Origin: Oenanthe sinensis
Taxonomy: Eukaryota; Streptophyta; Magnoliopsida; Apiales; Apiaceae
Reading direction: 5' to 3'
DNA: 64,000 nucleotides
Assembly (NCBI GenBank): GCA_028671895.1
Contig: CM053801.1
Location: 38,692,836-38,756,835 of the forward strand
Positions 34,285 through 45,145 of this stretch are shown piece after piece. The position numbers and the translations under genes are program-made. The first letter of the stretch is position 1, and each line of letters starts with the position of its first letter. The notes below the pieces were generated by a model. That model ran no database searches and was not told the DNA's origin. It worked only from the letters and a program-made list of their open reading frames with translations.

Positions 34285-35586
34285 TGTTAGGAATGAGAAT
34301 TATAGAAACTAGACAGAGTGGGGGTGAATGTATAGTTGATTTCTTTTTCTTGTTTCACTCCAGATTTGATTCTATGATGAACTAAGATATTAACTTGGTT
34401 GTAGGTTGGTTAATCTATGTAGTGTTTGCCAAAGGCATGCGGAATAAAACAAAACAAAACACAAATTAACTTTCAAACTAATTGTATTAGAATGAAATGC
34501 TACAAATATGAGATTCTTGATTTTGAATCTCAACTTCTTGTTCTTGAAAGAAAACAATGTATGAAAATTATTCAATACACACAAACTTGTGAAGCTGTGA
34601 ACACTTACTAAATAGACAACATATCTCAAGTGCACATACTTTCACAGTCTGTTCTTCTATAACTAGAAACTAGAAATAGACAAAACTACTTAACATTGTA
34701 CACAATCTATTTCTAGCTAAGTACTACGACTTGACATTATGCTCCATTCTGCTTTTTTCCTTCTATCTTTGTCTTGTTTTCTTGTCAAGCTTCATTGTAG
34801 ACTTGTCATTATCTTCACGGATTTGACTAACCTGATCATGACAATGCTTCAAATTACTTGTCTTATTCTTCTGCAAATTTCCTTGAAGTTAGCTAGTTGA
34901 AACATTCAAATACTCAACTGTTGTTGCTTCGAGAAGTCATGAATTAGATTTCTCGATCGAGTACTTCTGAGACTACTCGATTAGTCTTTGACTTAATACT
35001 TCTCGAATGCCTTAGACTTCTCCATTGCATACTTCTTTTGACAACTTCTCAATCAGGATAGACTTTTCGAATGACTTGATTTCAGAGACTTCTCGATTGA
35101 CTCATTTCCTAAACTTCTCGATTGCTTCCTTAGCTGACTTCTCTACTTTTTGACTAGACTTCTCCAATGTATATCACTTTACACTTCTCAAATGACTACA
35201 AATATATGAATTCTCGATTAGGCATATGACTTGACTTCTTGATCGAATACTTAGCTATTTGAGCATTCTGAGACTTCTCTACCAGTTTCACATATGACTT
35301 CTCTACCAGGGTGACTTCTCGATTGGTCACTTGACTTAGAAGAATTTCCATACTGCAATCCTTATTTTGATGAAGCCTTCTTTGGCTTGATACATGATCC
35401 AGGATTGAATCTTCTATCAATCTTTATTTTTGACTTACAATAATACATTTAAATTTGCAATAGAAATATGCTTCTATCTACAAGTACACATTAAAATTAC
35501 TAAGTCACTAATTTAGAACAAGAATTCTAACTGTGCTTATAACAAGACAAGTATACTCAATACAATAGGTTTGATTTGATCTAATA
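34285..35586 (-). repeat. 3' LTR with repeated ACTTCTCGATTG boxes
   Basis: 1302 bp, TGTTAGGAATGAG...GATCTAATA. Between about 34928 and 35340 the box ACTTCTCGA or close variants occurs about 16 times, in places facing its inverse (CTTCGAGAAGTC). Such repeated, partly palindromic boxes are described for Sirevirus LTRs. Antisense ORFs in this LTR are shadows. Confidence 0.9.
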
Positions 35587-35788
35587 TTCTTCCTTAATTT
35601 GGGAAAATACAATTTCATAAATTAATATAAGATATCAAGCTTACCTTTGATTTTGATTTTGATTTGCCATGAATTGATCATATCTGGATTTCTTCTCTTT
35701 CTCTTTTCTTTGATTGATCTCTTCAATGGCTTGAAGAATTTCTTACCTGAAAACTCTTTCTTCAATCAGAATTGCATTCTCCAACATG

Positions 35789-38391
35789 TCAGCTGCCACT
35801 TTGAGAGTTTGTACAGAGTAATCTTTGGCAAACTTGGGTCTGATTTTTGATGTTGCTCCATTTCTGAGCACTGTCAGGATCCTTGAAAACTCTGCATTTT
35901 CCCTGTCTTCTCAACTGTTCAGAAATTATTTCAAATTCTTCATATTCTTTTTGCTTTCTCTCTGCCATTTCTTTCATTTTCCTTACTTTGTCAATCTTCT
36001 TTTGATATTTCTTTGCCAGATATTCAGCTACCACCAGCAGCTTCAGTTTGTTTATCATACACTTCTTGTCATATAAACTTTTAACTCTCCTGATTTTATG
36101 TGTAGTGACCTTTGAGCTGTCATGGTAAAATTCTCTTTCTTCTCCATCAATATTTGTCACATATATCTGTTTGTCTCTTACCACAACCTTATAGATTCTG
36201 TCTGCCTTCCATTGTTTGATTTTTAACTTATCCTGAATAAAATCATCTTGAATTGGTTGGATTGACAATCCTTTGTCAGGCACAACCAGTTACTTTTTCC
36301 ACTTTGGACATTTCACTAGCAATGAACTAATGGATTTCTTGAATTTTGTTCTGGTTACTGTATTGACCTTGACTTGTTGACATGGCTTCAGATTCTTAAT
36401 TTGACTTCCTTGTTCTTATCTTCCTTCCTTCCATTTTTATCACTCATAGGTGTAGGTTTGTTGTCTTTCTTTCCCTGGCCTTTATCTTCATCATCTTTCT
36501 TCTTCTTCTTCTTCTTCTTCTTCTTCTTCAACTCTTCATTAACAAAATTTGACATTTGTCCATTGATGAACTTCCTCAGCTTTTGAATGATCAGCTTGTC
36601 TTCTTCTCTTACCATTGGCTTCTTTTGGAGTAACTCCAACAAAGTTATTACTTGACTCCTGTTGTCTGGATTCAGATGCTGTGGAATTCTGAAATGAGTG
36701 AGTATGTTTACTTTGGTCATGTAGAGAATCCCATCAGGGTTGCAGCAAGCTTCAGGAAATGCCTTTGGCATCAAGGAACTTAACAAATTCTTCAATTCAT
36801 TGTCTTCCTCAGTTACATTCTGTATTGCCTTATATAGACATTCTAGTTCTGTGTAAGAGAGGCCATTGAACTAATTGAGTGACACCATATAATAGCCAGA
36901 CTCCATCTACATTATGGGCAATTTGACCTCTTCTTATTTTACTTAAAACTTCACACCTCTCACCATGTAGATATTGTTTTACATCATCTTTCTGTAATTC
37001 CAGTGGTTACCTTCACATTTCCTTTAGATTGAGCATGAACTCTTTATCTGCAATAGGTTTCCTGGCTTTTCCCCTCAGAATTGCCATAATAGCTTTTTGT
37101 CTTTTAGCCTCTATTTCACTTTTTTGTCTTTCAATTTCCTCATTTGTCTTCTCCCCCTTAGGGTTGATATCTTGTTGTTGAGGTAAGATGGATGAGGTAC
37201 TGGGCTTGAATTGAGTTGGCACTTGAGATGCTTGACTTGGAATAGTCATTGTAGAGAGTAGAGATTGAATTGAGGCCAGCTGATTGGAAACTTGTTGAAG
37301 AGTAGTGTTGTGAGTTGACCTAGATTTATCAACCTCTTTTTGTAGATAACTCACACTTGACACTACTTCTGAGACTTGAATGGAGAAAGAAATATGAGCA
37401 TCAGACAATTTAACAACTTTTTCATTCAGTTTTGCAACCGTGATGGCTTTAGCCTTTTCCTCTTTGGCTTTGGACTGATAAAATAGATCCACTTGGAATG
37501 GAGTTAATTCATGAAGATGAATATCTTCAGGCAACCTATTTGCATGCCTATTTTTGTACAGAACCTCCACCATGTTATTAACGGAGGTCTGTTTTTGTTG
37601 AAGTGCACCATTGCTTTCTACCATCTCCTGAAAGCCTTTTCCATCTTTTCCATTTTGTCATTCATTTCATTAACCTTGATTCTTGACAGAGAAGATTCAG
37701 ACTTAGAGGTTGTAGTTCCACAGATGCCACCAGGCTTCATCTTTTCTTCAATAACCCTAAAAAATCCTTCCACCTTTGTTCTATGATCTTTAATTTCAGA
37801 CTCGAAACCCCTTATAAGGTAGTGATTTGCTTGTAGTTGCACCTTGGAAACCTCATGGATTACATCATAAATTGTAGATGGAGTGAAGACTTTGACACAT
37901 GAACCAAGAGAAGTCAGATATTTCTCCCTCATCCACTGTAGCATCTCCTCCATGCTCATAGTTTGCTTTTGATCTAACCAAGAATCAATATTGGCCTCTC
38001 CTTTTTCATCCATTTCTGCATTTTTATCTTTGATTTCCTCCTGATTTTTTGCATATTCAAGCATAATAGCAGCATAGTCCTTGTTGAGCAGATGAACAGT
38101 CAGGACTTGTTGTGCAATATGATAGAAATCATCCATTTGATCTCCATATAGTTCATTTAATTTTTCCTCAAATAATATCCCATCAGCTGATGGCCCTGAA
38201 GCACTTCCATGTTGCACAGGCTTCAGCCAGTCTGAAATAAAGTTAGAGCTAGGGTCACTTGTTACAGTGGGCCCCTTAGTATCTATTTTCTCATCCAATT
38301 TCTCAGATGATTCCACATATCCTGGATGGATAAGTGAGTTCTCCCTAGGAGACAACCTTTGAATGACTGAGGATTGTCTAGGGGATGTCAT
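35789..38391 (-). pseudogene. Sirevirus-like env-like coding region (several frames)
   Basis: Four successive minus-strand frames: 37618-38391 (257 aa), 37013-37624 (203 aa), 36388-36795 (135 aa) and 35789-36283 (164 aa). They are rich in Lys/Glu and heptad-like patterns. Visible pieces are MTSPRQSSVIQRLSPREN, WMREKYLTSLGSCVKVFTPS, ELTPFQVDLFYQSKAKEEKA, AILRGKARKPIADKEFMLNL, a poly-Lys run coded by a (CTT)n microsatellite at 36497-36529, and AKKYQKKIDKVRKMKEMAER. No transmembrane segment was noticed. The position upstream of the 3' LTR fits the env-like gene of Sireviruses, whose function is unknown. The frame breaks show decay. Confidence 0.7.
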
Positions 38392-38892
38392 TTACATGGT
38401 GTAGAGGTCTCCTAGATCAGCCAATATTTGTGAAGACACCTGATACTCCAATGGCTCATAAATGAGACCAAATGGTGGTATTACATTCTTTTCTACAGAT
38501 TTTGAAGTAAAAACTCCTGAAGCCTCTATAGTTTTGATGGTGTCATCCCCCTACCATCTAATTGTGGTTCCTGGGTGGTGAGCATAATGTCAAGCACTAT
38601 GTCACTTGAGTTTGGCTCAACATGAGGAATGGATTCCTGTTGATCAAGAACCTCATGTACATCTTGCACAATTGGTTGAGAAGAAATTTGAGACGTAGAT
38701 GAAGTGTGTTATTCAGAAATGATCTTTGGTAACTCCCCATGAGAAGATGGGGGAAGTTTAAATAGAAGTTCCTATGTGCATCTATGAATTATTTTTGACT
38801 AAACACCTGTCATCAACATGAGTGTGTTCCTATGATGGTGCAGACTCTGTACAGAGTGGAGTAGGCTGACTCCTAATTTCAATAGGCACACT

Positions 38893-39297
38893 TTATTGAG
38901 AAAGTGCACATAGTAATAGGTTTATACCTTCATTTGGTTTTGACGTAAATGATTCATATTGTGAAACAAATAGTTGTCTTTGGTTTTCTCTAACTTCCAT
39001 TGTGCCTTCACATAGTAGCTCTATGGTTTCCCAAATATGCTTGGAAGTGGTGCAATTGACAACATTTCTATACATGATCATGTCTAGAGAATCAGTCAGT
39101 ATGAACATGAGACTGTTGTCAAGTGAAACCTTCTCTCTTTTTGTATCAGTGTACTGAGATGGATCTTTTAGTACCCATGTGGCTGTTATTACTTCTGAGC
39201 CACTGGTTATTTCAGGAACTAGTGATACTGACATGAAGGGTCCATTCTTCAAGATCTCATGATACATGTAGTTTGTAGTCTTGATGAATGTTAGCAT
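38893..39297 (-). pseudogene. Sirevirus-like gag, N-terminal fragment
   Basis: Residues include TATWVLKDPSQYTDTKREKV, LTDSLDMIMYRNVVNCTTSK, HIWETIELLCEGTMEVRENQ and RQLFVSQYESFTSKPNEGI, the UBN2-type gag of Copia elements. The match stops after about 110 residues; the last part (NLLLCALSQ) and what follows do not look like gag, so a deletion probably joined mid-gag to the env-like region. The frame stops at 38893, and 38400-38890 contains only short open stretches of similar style. Confidence 0.8.
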
Positions 39298-39421
39298 TTT
39301 CTTTTTCTATAGTATGTAATGTTCTCTTTCAAATGGAGGAATTTGATACTGTTTAGCTTCTGAGAACTCATCTTGATCTTTGTATTATTTGTATGTCAAC
39401 AGCTTGCGCTCTGATACTACT

Positions 39422-40715
39422 TATTAAGAATGAGAACTACAGAAACTAGACATGGGGGGCTGAATGTATAGTTGATTTCTTTTTCTTGTTTCACTCCAGA
39501 TTTGATTATATGATGAACTAAAATATTAACTTGGTTGTAGATTGGTTAATCTATGTAGTGTTTGTCAAAGGCATGCGGAATAAAAAAAACAAAACACAAA
39601 TTAACTTTCGAACTAATTGTATTAGAATGAAATGCTATAAATATGAGATTCTTGATTTTGAATCTCAGGTTTTTGTTCTTGAAAGAAAACAAGGCATGAA
39701 AAATATTCAACACACACAAACTTGTGAAGCTGTGCACACTTACTAAATATACAACATGCCTCAAGTGCACATACTTTCACAGTATATTTTTCTATAACTA
39801 GAAATAGACAAAACTACTTAACATTGTACACAATCTATTTCTAGCTAAGTACACTATGACTTGACAGTATGCTCCATTCTGCTTTCTTCCTTCTGTATTT
39901 GTCTTGTTTTCTTGTCAAGCTTCATTGTAGACTTGCCATTATCTTTACGAGTTTGACTAACCTGATCATGACAATGCTTCAAATTACTTGTCTTATTCTT
40001 CTGCAAATTTCCTTGAAGTTAGCTTGTTGAAACATTCAAATACTCAACTGTTGTTGCTTCGAGAAGTCATGAATTAGATTTCTCGATCGAGTACTTCTGA
40101 GACTACTCGATTAGTCTTTGACTTAATACTTCTCGAATGCCTTAGACTTCTCCATTGCATACTTCTTTTGACAACTTCTCAATCAGGATAGACTTTTCGA
40201 ATGACTTGATTTTAGAGACTTCTCGATTGACTCATTTCCTAAACTTCTCGATTGCTTCATTAGCTGACTTCTCGACTTTTTGACTGGACTTCTCCAATGT
40301 ATATCACTTTACACTTCTCAAATGACTATAAATATCTGAATTCTCGATTAGGCATATGACTTGACTTCTTGATTGAATACTTAGCCATTTGAGCATTGTG
40401 AGACTTCTCTACCAGTTTCACATATGACTTCTCTACCAGGGTGACTTCTCGATTGATCACTTAACTTAGAAGAATTTCCATACTGCAATCCTTATTTTGA
40501 TGAAGTCTTCTTTGGTTTGATGCATGATCCAGGATTGAATCTTCTATCAATCTATAATTTATCTTACAATAATACATTTGAATTTGCAATAGAAATATGC
40601 TTTTATTTGCAAGTACACATTAAAATAACTAAGTCACCAACCTAGTACAAGAATTCTAACTGTTCTTATAACAAGAGAAATATACTCAATACAGTAGGCT
40701 TGATTTAGTCCAACA
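39422..40715 (-). repeat. 5' LTR of the Sirevirus-like element
   Basis: 1294 bp, matching 34285-35586 end to end with scattered substitutions and small indels. It ends TTTAGTCCAACA before TTAAC. It carries the same ACTTCTCGA box array at about 40059-40465. Confidence 0.92.
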
Positions 40716-40736
40716 TTAACAAAGATTTGTGATCAG

Positions 40737-40962
40737 TAACAACTATAACAGCTAGTATATTTACATCACTATCAGTCAGTGCAATCCCTGTAATCACGAA
40801 ACTGATTATAGCAATACTTGCGCATATCTTAAGCATTTATTAATGTAATATTTTTAGAGTCTAGATCCATAATCAGTGGAGTGCTTTGAGGAATACACTC
40901 TTAGATACATGTATATATTTACATACAAACATTAGTAATAAACAAGGTCTACCATTCTCTTA
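40737..40962 (+). repeat. Copia 5' LTR (short)
   Basis: 226 bp, TAACAACTATAACAG...CATTCTCTTA. Its repeat at about 44301-44518 lacks the first few bases. It carries ATGTATATATTTACATAC near its end. Confidence 0.85.
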
Positions 40963-41152
40963 TGGTATCAAAGCCTAAAGCTTAACTGTATCCTGTCCTT
41001 ATTCTCCTTTTCTTTTCGTTACACCATCAACTACAAAACACCACCTTCAATGCAATATGTCTGGTTCATCTGAACTTATCCTAGTACACACTTCAACGCA
41101 TTTTCCCACGATGCTATTTCAAAGTAATTTTGCAGTCTAACGCACACAAATC

Positions 41153-42060
41153 ATGTCAGTCCTCATAGGTCTCAGACTTCTTGGTTATATCGACAGCACT
41201 GTCTCTGCACCATCTCAATTTTTAACAGTTGATAAACCCAACCCAGCTTTTATCATATGGAATCGTCACGATAAATACATACTAAATACCTTATTGGGAA
41301 GCTACCATGAAACTATCCAACCTTTAATCTCTACTACCAATACAACCAAACAAATGCGGGATCAATTAGTTATTTTGTTCACCGACAAATCACGTTCTCG
41401 TATCATGTCACTCAAAACTCATCTTATGAATAATCCATGCAACGCCCGCAATATGTCTTACTATTACGTGACATCAAAATCACAGCTGGCGAATTAGCAA
41501 TCACTGGATAACCCGTATCTGATGATGATCTTGGCATTCTCACTTTATCTGGACTGGGGGATGAATTTTGAAACATTAAGGATGTTATGTCTATTCGGGA
41601 AGCCCCACTAACATTTGGTGCCCTCCATGAGCAGTTAATTAATTATGAACGAGCACTCAAATCCAAACCATCAGAACCAACGATTGTCACAGCCAACTAC
41701 ACACACAAGCCTCTCAACCCTAATTGTAGTACACAATCTATGCAATGGGGAAGAGGAAACTACAATCCCAATTAGTACCAATACCAGTCTTCTCATCGAC
41801 AACATGGAATTTCACCAACATATACCTCTAGAAATCATCCTTATTATCACTTCTATCAATGCTTAGGGCATGACACAAAAGAATGTCGTCAACTATATCA
41901 CTTTCTTAGGGACAATGGCATCCAAACTCCATCAAGTGTATCAAGAGTTTCACCATCGGTTAATGCCACGTCAACTCATATCTCTCAACCACAACAGTGG
42001 CTCTTTGACACATGGGCCTCTCACCATATCACCAATGATCTAGCCAATTTGACTACATAT
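41153..42060 (+). pseudogene. Copia gag, zinc knuckle and protease (broken)
   Basis: Gag residues AFIIWNRHDKYILNTLLGSY, TTKQMRDQLVILFTDKSRSR and LTFGALHEQLINYERAL are clear. The zinc-knuckle area reads FYQCLGHDTKECRQL, with the first Cys lost. The protease motif reads WLFDTWASHHIT, where the catalytic DTG has become DTW. Stops and frameshifts occur near 41494, 41570 and 41773. Confidence 0.88.
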
Positions 42061-43250
42061 TCGGATTATGGTGGTCTTGATGAAATACTTCTTAGAAATG
42101 GTTCTGGTTTGCCAATTACACATACAGACACCTCACAGTTAGTTACACCTAAAAAGTCACTCAATCTTTCCAATGTCCTTTGTGTCCCTTCTCTAAAGAA
42201 AAATCTTATCTCTGTAGCAAAGTTTTGTTTTACTAACTATGTTTATGTTGAATTCTTTCCATCGCAGTTTCTGGTCAAGGATCTCAATACGGGGGCCATT
42301 CTACTCAGCGAGAGAACAAAAATGATGTGTACTATGCACCACACCAGTCCATTCCTTAAGCCCATGCTACTGAATGTTCTAGTCTTGCTTCATGGCATCA
42401 TCGTCTTGGGCATCCTCATACCAAGACTTTTCGATGCATTTTAGAGTCGAATAAACTAGTTTCCAATATTCCTTCTAATTTTTCTTTAAGATGTCACTCT
42501 TGTCTTTGTAATAAAAGTTGAAAGCTTCCATTTGGAGTTTCTTCAATGTCAAGCTCGAAACCACTTGAGTTAATATATTCAGATGTTTAGGGACCTACAA
42601 TCACTTCTTCAGATGGGTATCGTTTTTATATTATTTTTGTTGATCATTTTACTCGCTATATATGGTTGTATCCCATTAAAAATAAATCAGATGTGAAAGA
42701 TACTTTTATCATTTTCAAGAATATTGTGGAAAAGTTTTTTCAGTGACCAATTATCTCTTTATATTCTAACAATGACAGAGAATATATTGCTATGAAATCA
42801 TTCCTCCAAGAAAATGGTATCTCTCACTTTACATCTCCTCCTCATACACCCGAGCATAATGGTTTTGCTGAAAGAAGCCATGACCACATTATGCCAACTG
42901 GTCGTAATTTAATGCAACATGCTAATATTCCTCTAAAATATTGGTCCTATGCTTTTGAAACAACAGTGTACTTAATAAATCGAATGCCTTCAAAAATAGC
43001 TCCACATATGTCCCTTTATGAGCCCCTTTTTAATCAAAAACCAAACTATAGTAGACTTAAAATATTTGGATGTACTTGTTACCCTTAGTTAAAACCATAT
43101 TCTTCATCTAAATTAAATCCAAATTCTAATCCCCGTGTGTTTTTGGGTTATTCCACTTCAAATTCAGCTTATAGATGTCTTGACTTGTCTCATAATAGGG
43201 TATATTTTTCCTGTCATGTGCGCTTTGTGGAAAATAAATTCTTATTTGAA
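42061..43250 (+). pseudogene. Copia pre-integrase and integrase (broken)
   Basis: Contains VLCVPSLKKNLISVAKFCF before the integrase, then YIWLYPIKNKSDVKDTF, the core end NGISHFTSPPHTPEHNGFAE with its catalytic Glu, YLINRMPSKI, LKIFGCTCYP and VFLGYSTSNSAYRCLDL. Several stops, for example near 42744 and 43088, break it. Confidence 0.88.
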
Positions 43251-43285
43251 GTTCCTCCTCCACAGTCCTTCTCAGCCCTGCTATT

Positions 43286-44300
43286 GTGGATTCTCCGGGT
43301 AATTCTCCCACTTCTTTGTCATTTTCATCACCATATAATGTGTCAATGCCACCTCAGGTACCACCTTCGATTGTTCATCCTCCACTTAGTTTTTCATCGT
43401 CTCACACTCCAGAGGACTCCTCTTTCCAGACTCCACCTGTCACACCAAGCTCTTCACCCTCTCATTCTATTGATACTACATCTTTATCACCATCCATGTC
43501 AAGTGATTCAAGGTCCAGCACAAAAACTACACAATCTGCACCAGGCACTATCAACAATCGTCCTACTCGCAATCGTGTGCCTAATCCAAAATACTACAAC
43601 TCATTATTCGTCAATCACACAACTGTGCACCCTTTAACTCCTTTATTGGATCCCTTATCAGTCATTCATGCCTTAAAAGACCCTCATTGGAGACAAGATA
43701 TGTCTTCCGAGTTTGATGCATTGATTCAAAATGGAACATGGGAACTAGTTCCAAAAACATCTCAGCATGTTATCTCTTGCAAGTGGGTTTTTCGAGTAAA
43801 AAGAAATCCGGATGGCTCTATCAATAAATATAAAGCTCGACTTATTGCCAAAGGCTTTCAACAAAGGAAAGAAATTGACTTTTATGAAACTTTTAGCCCT
43901 GTAACTAAGCCGGCAACGATTCACATTGTCTTGAGCCTTGCCCTTATTAATGGCTAGCCCTTAAAGCAGCTAGACATCAATAATGCGTTTCTGAATGGAA
44001 ATCTAAAAGAAGAGGTTTACATGATTCAACCACCTGGATTTCTACATCCAAATTTTCAGAATTATGTTTGTCGATTACGCAAAACTATTTATGGATTACG
44101 CCAGGCTCCACGAGACTGGTACATGGCTTTCAAAAAATTCTTACTACAATTTAGTTTCAAAAACTCGTTTACAGACACCTCATTATTCATTTATAATTGG
44201 CATGGTGTGATTCTTATATTTCTTATGTATGTTGATGATATAGTACTAACCAGAAATTGTATGTCATTTTTGAATACTTTTGTATCTCAACTAGACATTT
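43286..44300 (+). pseudogene. Copia reverse transcriptase, truncated
   Basis: A Ser/Pro-rich linker, then WELVPKTSQHVISCKWVFRV, YKARLIAKGFQQRKEIDFYE, a TAG stop after ALING, QLDINNAFLNGNLKEEVYMI and the catalytic MYVDDIVL near 44227-44250. The match ends at SQLDI (44300), where the 3' LTR begins, so the C-terminal third of RT and all RNase H are missing. Confidence 0.9.
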
Positions 44301-44518
44301 ATAACAGATAGTATATTTACACCATCGACAGTCAGTGCAATCCCTGTAATCACGTAACTGATTATAGCAATACTTGTGCATATCTTAAGCATTTATTCAT
44401 GTAATATTTTTAGAGTCTAGATCCACAATCAGTGGAGTGCTTCGAGGAATACACTCTTAACTACATGTATATATTTACATACAAACATTAGTAATACACA
44501 AGGTCTACAATTCTCTTA
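44301..44518 (+). repeat. Copia 3' LTR
   Basis: Matches 40745-40962 with few changes. Followed by ATCAG, the target duplication. Confidence 0.87.
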
Positions 44519-45095
44519 ATCAGAGGTCTACAATCTTGAATTTTAACTCTCGTATCCACCAAAGGAACTCCTAAAAATTTAATGGCAGTTTACCCTAACA
44601 AAAACTAGTTTGCCTGTGAACAACTTATGTGATGCTTAGTGGCACATTAGAGAGGAAGGCACTGCATTTACTAGGATTAAGTTACAAACTAGAGACTAAT
44701 GAGAAATCACCAACAACACTTAACAAACAATTTATGGAAAAAAATTACCTTTATAAAAAAGAAAGACATAAAAGTCTTGAAATTCCACCGGCTCTCCAAT
44801 GATAATTAAAGTCAAGAGATTGAGTAGATTTTGCAATCAAAGTAGTAAAAACCTCCATAGCAATTGTAAAAAGAAAGGGAGGTAACGTGTCCCATTTTAC
44901 CTTTAAAGTACCCCTCTAAACAACTATTTATTTTAACTAAGAACTAGTCAGTTGAAATACATGAAAAAACTCAATCAATGAACTTCACAGGAAAATTCAT
45001 TTTCTTCATTGCTGACATTAGAAATTTCTAATTTAAAGTATCAAATGCCTTACAAATATATAGGTTAAAAGCACAATGAGGTTGTTCATGTTGGA
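44519..45095 (-). pseudogene. LINE reverse transcriptase, core part
   Basis: Minus-strand residues CKAFDTLN (RT motif A region), FLMSAMKKMNFPVKFID, SCLEGYFKGK, PFLFTIAMEVFTTLIAKSTQ and, at the left end, PLVDTRVKIQ and DCRPLI mark a plant LINE RT. It is full of stops and frameshifts. DCRPLI continues in frame into the LINE fragment at 34284 once the two LTR elements and one copy of each target duplication are removed, so both fragments are one element. Confidence 0.88.
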
Positions 45096-45098
45096 ATT

Positions 45099-45145
<47 letters not shown>

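Larger units (their letters stand above)
34285..40715 (-). mobile_element. Non-autonomous Sirevirus-like element: gag plus env-like region, no pol
   Basis: A complete element with LTRs 34285-35586 (3') and 39422-40715 (5'), flanked by TTAAC (34280-34284 and 40716-40720). The PBS 39408-39419 reads TAGTATCAGAGC on the minus strand, one base off tRNA-iMet. A purine-rich AATTAAGGAAGAA tract adjoins the 3' LTR. The 3.8-kb interior holds part of gag next to the 5' LTR and then 2.6 kb of env-like coding sequence. Protease, integrase, RT and RNase H are absent. It is inserted in a LINE 11 bp from the site of the neighbouring Copia element. Confidence 0.92.
40737..44518 (+). mobile_element. Copia element with RNase H deleted
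   Basis: A plus-strand element with short LTRs (40737-40962 and about 44301-44518), flanked by the duplication ATCAG (40732-40736 and 44519-44523). The PBS TGGTATCAAAGC at 40963-40974 is one base off tRNA-iMet. Gag, protease, integrase and RT remnants follow in order. RT stops after SQLDI and passes directly into the 3' LTR, so the end of RT, RNase H and the polypurine tract are deleted. The LTR ends read TA...TA rather than TG...CA, suggesting decay. It sits within the LINE. Confidence 0.9.

Noticed and set aside
34390..34635. Opposed ORFs at 34390-34635 and again at 39531-39770.
   Set aside because: They are the same position in the two LTRs of one retrotransposon, read in both directions, and show no protein features.
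35825..36586. Plus-strand Phe/Ser-rich ORFs.
   Set aside because: Antisense shadows of the Lys/Glu-rich env-like frames on the minus strand.
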